In this document: piece after piece, positions 16,520 through 25,091 of the stretch | How positions within the stretch are numbered: position 1 is the stretch's first letter | Layout of the letters: the number at the start of each line of letters is the position of its first letter | From: CAYVTD01 sp964454445 | Lineage (GTDB): Bacteria > Bacteroidota > Ignavibacteria > Kapaibacteriales > UBA2268 | Length of the DNA stretch: 57,217 bases | Direction of reading: 5' to 3' | Assembly (NCBI GenBank): GCA_964454445.1 | Contig: CAYVTD010000017.1 | Span: forward strand, 1-57,217 | Notes under the pieces: generated by a model | Databases searched by the model: none | The model's input: the letters and a program-made list of their open reading frames with translations, nothing else | Told to the model about the DNA's origin: nothing | Made by a program: the position numbers and the translations under genes

Positions 16520-16858
16520 TTAAATCTCTATGTTGTCTCTTGCCAATGCCTTTTGCAATATGGCGGCGATGCTGTCAGTTTCTTCTTTTGTTAATTTATC
16601 AGTTATAAATCCGGCGCTATCTTCGCGAAATGCCTGGCTAAGGAAAATTTTATCGAAAACCGCGGGTAATTCGTTCATAAATTTGTTTACATTGATCATG
16701 CTTTTTAGCGCATCATCGAAATCTTTTTCACAAATATCTGCATCAAATTCACCAAACTTTTTTTCGATAGCAGCTAGTAAAACAAGATAACCCTCTGTAA
16801 TTTGATGGAAGATTTTATCTTTCTGTTTCGTTAGTTGTTCTTTTTTTCTTGTTGTCAT
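16520..16858 (-). CDS. Small helical protein of unknown function
   Basis: A 112-residue acidic, all-helical protein with no recognised motif, signal peptide or membrane segment. It starts with a basic segment (MTTRKKEQLTKQKDKI) and ends close to its own downstream neighbour's convergent stop. The frame has normal composition for this genome and no better competing frame, so it is probably real. It stands alone on the minus strand between rlpA and the alternative glmU. Confidence 0.6.
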   Translation of the reverse strand: MTTRKKEQLTKQKDKIFHQITEGYLVLLAAIEKKFGEFDADICEKDFDDALKSMINVNKFMNELPAVFDKIFLSQAFREDSAGFITDKLTKEETDSIAAILQKALARDNIEI

Positions 16859-16914
16859 TTTCGTTTTTTAAATTAATAAACTATAAAATTTGTCGTTTTT
16901 GCATATCAAATTAC

Positions 16915-16922
16915 TATATTTG
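16915..16922 (+). promoter_or_regulatory. -7 element upstream of the GlmU-like gene
   Basis: TATATTTG matches TAnnTTTG, with TTG 22 bases upstream (spacing slightly long). The start codon is about 97 bases downstream. Confidence 0.35.
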
Positions 16923-17019
16923 AATTTTCTGATAAAGTGAATGGTTTAAAAAATAAAACTGTTTATTAGTTTATTAAAATCTGATTGAAATATTTATAAA
17001 AAAATAAAAAGGAAACACA

Positions 17020-18318
17020 ATGAACCCAAATAGCATACTTTTGTTCGAGCCTCCATCGGTAAACAATCTTTATCCATTTTCCATATTGCATTGCAGTTGG
17101 GAGGTTCGGACGGGAGCTTTTCGATTATATGAAAAACTGCAGAATCTTTATCCGCAATCTCGGATGATATACAAAGGACGGGAGGTACATTTGTGTTCTT
17201 TTTTGGCACGTTTTCCACAGAGCGATCAGCAAATGAAGCGCGAGAATCTTTTGGTATTTAATTCATCAGTGCTGCCAACGACAGTATTAAAGGAAGAAAT
17301 GGAGGGAAAATATGCTGAATTTATAAAGGAAAAAGGCGAAAAAGCTGTGATTTTCTTCACAAGTATATCGTACAACATCCAAAAGCCTTTTGCATTTTAT
17401 ATTCCTGAAAAAGAACAAGTAAATCCAATCGATTTCGACAAGGAATATTTACCAGCTATACTCAACAATTTTCCGACATCTTTCGAAAGAATCGAAATTT
17501 CAAACAAATATATAAAAAATCTTGAATATCTCTGGAATCCGATAGAGTTTAATTCTTTAGCCATCAAAGACGATTTCCAGTTTTTTCAAAATGAAGCTAA
17601 TCTCGATGAATTAACTGCAAACGGGGTACATTTTGTTAATAAAAGCAATATTAAAATATGCAAGAATATAAAAATCGCTCCAGGAGTGGTAATCGACGCC
17701 GAGGAGGGTCCAGTGATCATTGACGAAAATACAAGAATCATGGCAAATGCTTACTTGCAAGGACCGCTTTACGTCGGAAAAAATTCGCTTGTCAAAGTTT
17801 GTGCAAAAATCTATAAGGATTCGAGTTTTGGCGAGTTTTGCAAGGTTGGCGGCGAAGTGGAAAATTCGATTATTCATTCATATTCCAATAAACAGCATGA
17901 TGGTTTTCTGGGGCATTCATACATTGGCGAATGGGTAAATCTTGGCGCCGACACGAACACAAGCGATTTGAAAAACACTTATGGCGAAATAAAAGTGATG
18001 ATGGAAGATTTTGAAATAAATACCGGCAGGATGTTTCTTGGACTGCTTTGCGGCGATCACACTAAATCGAGTATAAATGCAATGTTTACAACAGGTACAA
18101 TAGCCGGAATTTGTGGTATAATAGTCAGGGATTGGTTTATGCCAAACTTCATCAAATCTTTTTCCTGGGGAGGCAAGAGCAACTCGCCAATCTACCACCT
18201 TGAAAAAGCAATTGAAGTAGCACGCATCGTAATGGCAAGGCGAAACAAGAAACTGCTCCCTGAGGAAGAAGAATTAATCAAAAAAGAGTATGACAGGATA
18301 TCAAAAAAGAAGCTATGA
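17020..18318 (+). CDS. Alternative bacterial GlmU-type sugar nucleotidyltransferase/acetyltransferase
   Basis: This 432-residue protein matches the Bacteroidetes 'alternative GlmU' type: proposed UDP-GlcNAc diphosphorylase with glucosamine-1-phosphate N-acetyltransferase. The N-terminal half begins ILLFEPPSVNNLYPFSILHC and lacks the usual GxGTRM pyrophosphorylase loop. WEVRTGAFRLYEKL is a family motif. The C-terminal half has hexapeptide left-handed beta-helix repeats (IAPGVVIDAEEGPVIIDENT, then AYLQGPLYVGKNSLV) and a conserved LGADTNTSDLKNTYGEIKV segment. It would supply the precursor for peptidoglycan and lipid A. kdsB follows 36 bases later. Confidence 0.85.
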   Translation: MNPNSILLFEPPSVNNLYPFSILHCSWEVRTGAFRLYEKLQNLYPQSRMIYKGREVHLCSFLARFPQSDQQMKRENLLVFNSSVLPTTVLKEEMEGKYAEFIKEKGEKAVIFFTSISYNIQKPFAFYIPEKEQVNPIDFDKEYLPAILNNFPTSFERIEISNKYIKNLEYLWNPIEFNSLAIKDDFQFFQNEANLDELTANGVHFVNKSNIKICKNIKIAPGVVIDAEEGPVIIDENTRIMANAYLQGPLYVGKNSLVKVCAKIYKDSSFGEFCKVGGEVENSIIHSYSNKQHDGFLGHSYIGEWVNLGADTNTSDLKNTYGEIKVMMEDFEINTGRMFLGLLCGDHTKSSINAMFTTGTIAGICGIIVRDWFMPNFIKSFSWGGKSNSPIYHLEKAIEVARIVMARRNKKLLPEEEELIKKEYDRISKKKL

Positions 18319-18354
18319 TTGAGATAAAAAAAATAATAAAAAAAAGAAGTATTA

Positions 18355-19086
18355 ATGAAATCAGTTTGTTTAATCCCTGCCCGAATGGCATCGACTCGCT
18401 TTCCGGGCAAAATGCTCGCGAAAATTGATGGTCGAAGTGTCATAAGCAGAACATATAATTCAGTAGCCGAAGCAAAAATTTTTGATGCTGTATATGTCGT
18501 TACCGACAGTCAAGAAATAAAAAAAGAGATTGAAGGTATTGGCGGGCAAGTCTTCATAAGCCACAAGCCTTATGAAAGCGGCAGCGACCGGATTGCCGAA
18601 GCTGCCCAAGCTCTCGATTTCGACATTATCGTCAATGTGCAAGGCGACGAGCCATTTATCCAAAAAGAGCCTTTATCGGCTTTGATTTCGCTATTAGACG
18701 ATGATAAGGTCGAATGTGCCTCGCTAATGCAGGAAATCGCATCTGAGGAAGATGTGCTTAATCCCAACAATGTAAAAGTAGTTACCGATAATTACGGTTT
18801 TGCCTTGTATTTCTCTCGTTCGCCGATACCTTTCGACCGTGATGGCATTGGAAAAGCAAAATATTATAAACATATTGGTGTTTATGGATTTAGAAAAGAT
18901 ACACTTCTCCGTTTTACTACTTTACCACAATCCGAACTCGAACAATCCGAAAAACTGGAGCAATTGCGCATGCTTCAGGATGGCATTAAAATAAAAATGG
19001 CAATAACTCAATCTATTGGTGTTGAAATAGACGCTCCTGAAGACATTAAAAAAGCAGAATTTTTCATTAAGCAACACAGTAAATGA
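18355..19086 (+). CDS. kdsB: 3-deoxy-manno-octulosonate cytidylyltransferase
   Basis: A full-length (243 aa) CMP-Kdo synthetase that activates Kdo for lipopolysaccharide. The signature IPARMASTRFPGKMLAKI is at residues 6-23. NVQGDEPFI holds the metal-binding Asp, and YFSRSPIPFDRD and HIGVYGFRKDTL are typical. It implies a Kdo-containing outer membrane. It forms a same-strand block with the GlmU-like gene, htrA and lptB. Confidence 0.97.
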   Translation: MKSVCLIPARMASTRFPGKMLAKIDGRSVISRTYNSVAEAKIFDAVYVVTDSQEIKKEIEGIGGQVFISHKPYESGSDRIAEAAQALDFDIIVNVQGDEPFIQKEPLSALISLLDDDKVECASLMQEIASEEDVLNPNNVKVVTDNYGFALYFSRSPIPFDRDGIGKAKYYKHIGVYGFRKDTLLRFTTLPQSELEQSEKLEQLRMLQDGIKIKMAITQSIGVEIDAPEDIKKAEFFIKQHSK

Positions 19087-19242
19087 AATAAATTTTGCAA
19101 AACAACGTGATTTTTCATAATTATTTTTACAAATCTTATTTGGTTTGCAAAGCATTAAAAATGGCAGTTATTTTATCGGAATTATGTTGTTTTTAATTGG
19201 AATAGATTGTTTAATTGTATTAATTGAAGCGGACAAAAAAAT

Positions 19243-20469
19243 ATGATAGAATTAAAGAAACTTGGCTCATTGCTAATAATGCTTCTTGCATTTTTGTTTT
19301 TTCAGACCTGCACTTCTTGTGGCAAGCAACCCGAAGAAACAGCATTCTCTGGTAACGACAAAATCTATACAGATGCGTCGAGTTCGGCAGGAAGTCAGGG
19401 ATATTCGCAAGATGAAATCAGCAATTCAAGGCAGAATGCCATTACTCGTTCGGTTAGCAAGGTCAAAGATGCTATTGTTGGCATTAACGTTGTCGAAGTT
19501 CACGAAGTCGAATATCGCTCGCCTTATGATATGTTTTATGATGACCCGTTTTTCAGGCGATTTTTTGGCGACAGGGGAACAAGAAGCACTCGGAAATATC
19601 AAGTACAGGGCTTGGGTTCAGGATTTATCATTTCCGAAGATGGATATATTTTAACTAACCATCATGTAGCCGGCAATGCTTCTAAAGTAATTGTAACGAT
19701 GACTGATGGCAAGAAATATGATGCTAAAATCATTGGCGCCGATAAAATAAGCGATGTATGCCTTTTAAAAATTGATGCCAATAATTTACCATATATTAAG
19801 ATGGGCAATTCAGACGATCTTTATATTGGCGAATGGGTTATAGCTTTTGGTAATCCGTTTGGCTTGTTTGATATGAATGCCCAACCGACCGTAACAGTGG
19901 GGGTGGTTTCCAATTCAAAAGTAAATATGTATCATCAAGACGGCAGAGTTTATAAAGGAATGATACAAACTGACGCTGCGATTAGCTCGGGTAATTCCGG
20001 AGGTCCACTTGTTAATTCGCTCGGCGAAGTAATTGGAATGAATACGGTTATTTTTTCTACTGCTCAATCCAATCAAGGTTCGGGTAGCATTGGCATTGGT
20101 TTTTCCATTCCGATTAACAGGGTGAAAAGAATTGTCGATCTTATTAAGAAATATGGGAAGATAAACAGAAATTATTATACCGGACTCGATGCCCGCGAAA
20201 TCGACGAGCAAGTGGTTCGCTATTTGAAGTTGAATGTTGACCAGGGAGTTTATATTTTTGGAATAGAGCGAAAATCGCCTGCTGAAGAAGCCGGTCTCGA
20301 GCCGGGCGACGTGATCTATGCCATCAATGGCAATCCGATTAATCGCAGTGATGACTATTTAATTGAAATCAACGACGCTGTTGTCGGGCAAACTATGGAG
20401 TTTACAGTGATTCGACAAGGCGAAAAAATTACGAAAAAAATGCTTCTCAGACAAAGGGACAAGCGATGA
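19243..20469 (+). CDS. HtrA/DegP-family serine protease, probable lipoprotein
   Basis: A 408-residue periplasmic quality-control protease. The N-terminus has a hydrophobic segment ending in a Cys cluster (FFQTCTSCG) that fits a lipoprotein signal. The trypsin-like domain has His141 (TNHHVAG), Asp171 (SDVCLLKI) and Ser252 (SSGNSGGP). One PDZ domain follows (about 295-400: GVYIFGIERKSPAEEAGLEP). A second PDZ, as in DegP, is absent, so the layout is DegS-like. Its stop codon overlaps the start of lptB by four bases, so the two are translationally coupled. Confidence 0.93.
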   Translation: MIELKKLGSLLIMLLAFLFFQTCTSCGKQPEETAFSGNDKIYTDASSSAGSQGYSQDEISNSRQNAITRSVSKVKDAIVGINVVEVHEVEYRSPYDMFYDDPFFRRFFGDRGTRSTRKYQVQGLGSGFIISEDGYILTNHHVAGNASKVIVTMTDGKKYDAKIIGADKISDVCLLKIDANNLPYIKMGNSDDLYIGEWVIAFGNPFGLFDMNAQPTVTVGVVSNSKVNMYHQDGRVYKGMIQTDAAISSGNSGGPLVNSLGEVIGMNTVIFSTAQSNQGSGSIGIGFSIPINRVKRIVDLIKKYGKINRNYYTGLDAREIDEQVVRYLKLNVDQGVYIFGIERKSPAEEAGLEPGDVIYAINGNPINRSDDYLIEINDAVVGQTMEFTVIRQGEKITKKMLLRQRDKR

Positions 20470-21224
20470 CAGCAGAAACTCCGAGCGTGCTCGAAGCCCG
20501 CGATTTAATTAAGAAATTTAAAAGCAGGACTGTTGTCAAAGGGGTTAGTTTGTATCTCAAGCAAGGCGAGGTCGTCGGTTTGCTCGGACCAAATGGCGCC
20601 GGCAAAACCACCACTTTTTATATGATTGTCGGGATGATTAAGCCCACTAATGGCATTGTAATGCTCGACAAACAAGACATTACCCCGCGTGCAATGTATA
20701 AACGTTCGCATCTTGGCATTAGCTATTTACCCCAGGAGCCATCAATTTTCAGAAAATTATCCGTTGAAAATAACATAAAAGCAATACTCCAGTTGCAAAA
20801 AATCTCTTCGAAAGCGCGCAAACAGCGCCTCGGGGAATTGCTCGAGAATTTTGGCATTTCTCATATTCGCAAATCAAAGGGCTATATGCTTTCAGGTGGC
20901 GAGAGGAGGAGATGCGAGATTGCCCGCACATTGGCAGCTTTCCCAAAATTTGTTCTGCTCGACGAACCTTTTGCTGGAATTGATCCCATTGCTGTCGAAG
21001 ACATTATGAAAATGGTTGGACAACTAAAGAATGATGGTATTGGTGTGCTGATAACCGATCATAATGTCCACGAAACTTTATCAATTACTGACAGGGCTTA
21101 TATTTTAATCGACGGCAATATTTTTACTTCGGGAACAGCCGAAGAAATTGCCGACAACGAAGATGTCCGCCGCCTATATCTTGGTGAAACTTTTAAGTTG
21201 GAAAGATATGCCAACAACGACTAA
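20466..21224 (+). CDS. lptB: LPS export ABC transporter ATPase LptB
   Basis: A 252-residue ABC ATPase that powers LptFG extraction of LPS from the inner membrane. Walker A is GPNGAGKTT, the Q-loop region is LPQEPSIFRKLSVENN (a strong LptB marker), the signature is LSGGERRRCEIARTLA, and Walker B is FVLLDEPFAGIDP, with switch His in ITDHNVHETL. The ATG overlaps the htrA stop (ATGA), and htrA-lptB coupling links LPS export to envelope stress. lptA/lptC are not adjacent. Confidence 0.96.
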   Translation: MTAETPSVLEARDLIKKFKSRTVVKGVSLYLKQGEVVGLLGPNGAGKTTTFYMIVGMIKPTNGIVMLDKQDITPRAMYKRSHLGISYLPQEPSIFRKLSVENNIKAILQLQKISSKARKQRLGELLENFGISHIRKSKGYMLSGGERRRCEIARTLAAFPKFVLLDEPFAGIDPIAVEDIMKMVGQLKNDGIGVLITDHNVHETLSITDRAYILIDGNIFTSGTAEEIADNEDVRRLYLGETFKLERYANND

Positions 21225-21287
21225 CAGTATTGAGTTGGGATAAAAAGGTTTCTGACCTGCTCATTTAAAATTCAACAAATTATGCTT

Positions 21288-24200
21288 CTATCGTAAAACA
21301 ATAAACTTGCTTGAAAAAGTTGCCTTGTTTCCGTTAATTATGATATTGTATATACCATTTTGAATCGAGTAAATATTGCTGATGTCGATAGTTTTGCGAT
21401 TATGTCCCATGTTGAAATAGTTTTGCTTTTCTGCAAAAACTACTCTTCCGAATATATCTCTGATTTCAATAGAGCATAATTGCGTTTCGGGTAAGTTAAT
21501 CTCAATGTTAATGCTTGATTTAACAGGACAAGGGAAAATACGGACATTTTGAAAAGCGGGATAGATTAAATCTCCGATTGAAGACCAAACAGAATTTTTT
21601 CTGCCGGGTGTGCCGCCTTTAATGTATGATGTTTGCCAGTTTTCAGCCAGGGCATTATCTAATTCCGGCGAAATTAATTCCATCGAAAAGCCGCTTCCAT
21701 CGACATTAAGGTCCCAAGGAGGATTTTCATCATAATCGACAATGTCAGCCAGCGTATTTTTTGCGTCATAAATGCGGATAGCATCGCTTGCAGAAAGTCC
21801 GAAACCGAGTTCAACTCGATGGTGGCTAGCATTTGGATATATAGCCTCAAATTTGGCAATGTCGTTGCAAATAACCAGATATTCATCTGGCTTTAATGTG
21901 TCATTATTTGCAAAAGTGAAAATATGATTGTCATCATCATCTTTTAATGTCCACCCGCTTAAGACAAGTGGTTTGCTTGATGGATTGTACAACTCAATCC
22001 AATCGCCGCAATCAGCTTTTTTTGCTGCTTTGTGCATAATTTCGTTTATAACTATCAACGAATCATATTTGTTGTAAGATTTAGAGAAAAACGCAGTAAT
22101 TTCGACTGAGTCAGGCAGTAAAACTGAAATAACTGAATCGGTTAGAGAAGTTTGGCTAGCTAATGAGCTATCAGAAATATCCCATTTTTCAAATTTTCTA
22201 CCTTCAGTTGCGATTGCCTGCAAACGGACCGGTACCCCGCAAAAATATTTGCCATTCCAGCTAGTGTCCCTTACTGTTATTCTGTTTACAATGATTTTGC
22301 CACTACCGGCTTTATTTATTTTTAAATAAAGATTGGAAATACAATCGAGAGAGTAGTATTCAGCTAACGAATTGCGAAAAAAATCGGGTCTTAGCTGAGT
22401 GAATAGTTTAATTCTTTCTATATGTTCATCCCAATCCACACAAGTCTCTTTCCAAAGTTCTCTTTGCCTTGGTATGTCGTTTTTTATAAGACTGGCTGTG
22501 CTATCAATCTTGTAATACAAAGTACCTGGCAAGAAATGAGAATTTAGCAAGTCGGCAACACTATTCAAGAAGAGAGTTCTAAAATTTGTATTATCTAACA
22601 GACCTTTGAACAAACAAGAAAAACGAAAATTAAAGTCGGACGAGTCGCATTGCTGCATTACCGATTCGAATTTTTTGTTATCCCAACTGCTATTGACGCT
22701 AATATCAGTGGATAAGTCCAAATCGTAGAGCAACCATTTCCATTTTTTGTCTGAAGCAATGGAATTCCAGAATCTTCTGTTGAGGTCTGGAAAGTCTTCA
22801 TGCCCGGAATAAAACTCGACTGCCATATAATTCGCAAGATTTTCGAGGTCGCACCTGTTCTCAACAAAACTATAATCAGCAGAATCACTTAGATCAAGAT
22901 AGGGCAAGCTGTCTATAAGCTCCATATATGTGCGGCAAGCACCATATTTCAATCTGCCTCCTTCCTCCATGATGCTTATACTTTCTATGGGAAGTTTGTA
23001 TTTTTCGGCAAGGTATTCTTCGTTGAGATGTGCCCTTAAGTTCATAAGCGACCAGAATTTACCATTGATATAAACAATCACAGGTTGGTATTCCGGTGAG
23101 CTAACATTTCCCATATCTTTTGTGAAAACGTAATAAAGTCCATCTCTGAGGTATGCTTGTACTTTGTCTTGTCCGGCATTTCTCAAGACAAATTTGTTAA
23201 AAGTATTTAAAGGCGAATCACCAAAAAATTTTACTTTGAATTTGCTGTCTCCAAATATCGAATTAGAATAAAATTTCATTGAACAGGGCGGCTGTGCAGA
23301 GCCGGTAGAGCCATGACGAGTAATGCTGGCGTCAGAGCTATAACTTATATTTCGTGTTTTATCCCAGAATTCGAAAGAAACAGGCATTTTATTTTCCCAA
23401 TATACACTGCCCGGTGCAAAGAAGCCTGTATCGGGATTAAAAAAAGATTTTGGGTCACCCGACAAAGAAAAGACAGGTAACTTGGTATCTTCGCCTATTA
23501 TGAATGATTTTGTCATTATAGCCCCAGGCAAAAATGAAGGTTTAAACGCTCGGGCTCGAATGACTTGGCTACTGTCGATATATAGTTCCTGACCTGAAAA
23601 AGCAAGCTGCGAGCTGCTATCAGGTTCGCTGCCATCTGTTGTATAGAAAACCGTAGTGTTATCGTCGAATTGACCAAACTTAACAGTAAGGGGCGCAGGA
23701 TAGATACCTGACTCAGTGTCGAGAGTTGGCATTTTTGTTATTCCAGTATATCCTATTGTCGATTTCCCGCAGGGGCTTGGTTTGTCATAAAAATAAAACT
23801 TATCTGAGCCATCAGGAAAGCGCCCAAAAGAACAATCGCGTGGCAATGGAGGAATAGCAAGCGTATCTATTAAAGTTCCCGCTCTATTCCATAAATATAA
23901 AACTGAACCAGCTCTGTCGATTTTAAAGTCAGTATTGTATTCTTTTGAAATATATCTTTTGCCAGGTGAGGGGCAATTCATTTCAATAGTTTTCAATTCG
24001 TTATAATCAATTTTTTTTCCATCTAATGCAAGCTCGTCGAAGCATGCCTCAGCATAATGCTCGTTTGAATATGCCGAAACAGCTAAACCAATATATTGCT
24101 GGCTGCTTTGCACGGGAAAGTAAAGAGATTTTTTTTGGCAGGGATACCATTCTTTGTCGTAAATGATAGAATAGATAGTGTCGCCTTGGCGTTTCAGCCC

Positions 24201-24806
24201 AAGATACTTATCAGGATAGTTAGCTGTTTTAACGAAATAATCGCTTTTAGGATATTCACCGGGAATATCTCTATATAGCATCATATTAACTACACGTATA
24301 TCAACCAAACCCAAAACAGCAGCAAACCTTGAAACATCAGTTAAATCTTCTTTGAAAACCAATCCGGCATTTCCGAATAACTCAGCATCTCTTAGGGACT
24401 TTATTCTTACACGAATATCAAAATCTCCCTTAATTTCGAAATACTCATACCTGAAAGCATCATTAAGTACGTAAGGAGTAATGCCCATACCGGAGGCTCT
24501 CACCAACAAAGCACCGTTTGAATAGCTGTTCTTGCCTGAGCAAGAAAGTAACATCATCGCCTCTGGCTGCAGAACTGTGTCTTGAAGCGTCCATGCTTTA
24601 TCGAAGTTATTGTTTGTCGATATTCGATAGCCCGCAAGACTTAAAGCTGCATCACTTGTATTTATTAATTCTACCCAATCTGGCGATTGCATATCCTCAT
24701 CAAAACATGATTGTGAATTTGAAGAGCATACCTCATTAATCCTTATTTCCGAATGTAAATTGCAGAATATTATAAATAATGCAAAAATTACTATTAATAG
24801 TCTCAT
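21288..24806 (-). CDS. Large CotH-kinase protein with two lamin-tail domains and a T9SS sorting domain
   Basis: A 1172-residue secreted protein. It has a signal peptide (MRLLIVIFALFIIFC), a first lamin-tail domain (IRINEVCSSNS ... WVELINTS), and a lectin-like segment (about 120-270). A chitobiase C-terminal-like domain follows (YPAPLTVKFG ... VFYTTDGSEPDSSS), then a CotH kinase domain (about 430-800) with the metal-binding WKWLLYDLDLSTDIS. A second lamin-tail domain (VINEIMHKA ... DWIELYNPSSKPLVLSGW) and a T9SS sorting domain complete it. Bacillus CotH is an atypical kinase of spore-coat proteins. The target here is unknown. It is divergent from a second CotH gene. Confidence 0.88.
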   Translation of the reverse strand: MRLLIVIFALFIIFCNLHSEIRINEVCSSNSQSCFDEDMQSPDWVELINTSDAALSLAGYRISTNNNFDKAWTLQDTVLQPEAMMLLSCSGKNSYSNGALLVRASGMGITPYVLNDAFRYEYFEIKGDFDIRVRIKSLRDAELFGNAGLVFKEDLTDVSRFAAVLGLVDIRVVNMMLYRDIPGEYPKSDYFVKTANYPDKYLGLKRQGDTIYSIIYDKEWYPCQKKSLYFPVQSSQQYIGLAVSAYSNEHYAEACFDELALDGKKIDYNELKTIEMNCPSPGKRYISKEYNTDFKIDRAGSVLYLWNRAGTLIDTLAIPPLPRDCSFGRFPDGSDKFYFYDKPSPCGKSTIGYTGITKMPTLDTESGIYPAPLTVKFGQFDDNTTVFYTTDGSEPDSSSQLAFSGQELYIDSSQVIRARAFKPSFLPGAIMTKSFIIGEDTKLPVFSLSGDPKSFFNPDTGFFAPGSVYWENKMPVSFEFWDKTRNISYSSDASITRHGSTGSAQPPCSMKFYSNSIFGDSKFKVKFFGDSPLNTFNKFVLRNAGQDKVQAYLRDGLYYVFTKDMGNVSSPEYQPVIVYINGKFWSLMNLRAHLNEEYLAEKYKLPIESISIMEEGGRLKYGACRTYMELIDSLPYLDLSDSADYSFVENRCDLENLANYMAVEFYSGHEDFPDLNRRFWNSIASDKKWKWLLYDLDLSTDISVNSSWDNKKFESVMQQCDSSDFNFRFSCLFKGLLDNTNFRTLFLNSVADLLNSHFLPGTLYYKIDSTASLIKNDIPRQRELWKETCVDWDEHIERIKLFTQLRPDFFRNSLAEYYSLDCISNLYLKINKAGSGKIIVNRITVRDTSWNGKYFCGVPVRLQAIATEGRKFEKWDISDSSLASQTSLTDSVISVLLPDSVEITAFFSKSYNKYDSLIVINEIMHKAAKKADCGDWIELYNPSSKPLVLSGWTLKDDDDNHIFTFANNDTLKPDEYLVICNDIAKFEAIYPNASHHRVELGFGLSASDAIRIYDAKNTLADIVDYDENPPWDLNVDGSGFSMELISPELDNALAENWQTSYIKGGTPGRKNSVWSSIGDLIYPAFQNVRIFPCPVKSSINIEINLPETQLCSIEIRDIFGRVVFAEKQNYFNMGHNRKTIDISNIYSIQNGIYNIIINGNKATFSSKFIVLR

Positions 24807-25091
24807 TATTCAATTTCATCGATTTTTTTGGAAAATTAATTACAGAAAATTAGCGAAATTTTTTTAGATTACAAAGAAAGTTTGTATCCTTTTTGATATT
24901 ACTGTGTAATATCTATTGTTATTATTATATAATTAAAATCAGTTTTTATCATTTTGTTATAAAATAAATAAATATCAGAAAAGATAAAAGAAAGTTAATT
25001 AATCGAACATATTTATTACTTTTGTAATATTCGTTCTAGTGGAAGATTAATTATAAACATACATAGTTAAAAGAATTGAGGAGGGAGTGTT
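24807..25091. promoter_or_regulatory. Divergent regulatory region between the two CotH genes
   Basis: 285 bases of very AT-rich DNA contain no open gene. On the plus strand TACTTTTG (25017-25024) fits the -7 element, about 68 bases before the 25092 start, and GAGGAGGGAG at 25079-25088 is an unusually strong ribosome binding site for this window. Confidence 0.5.
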
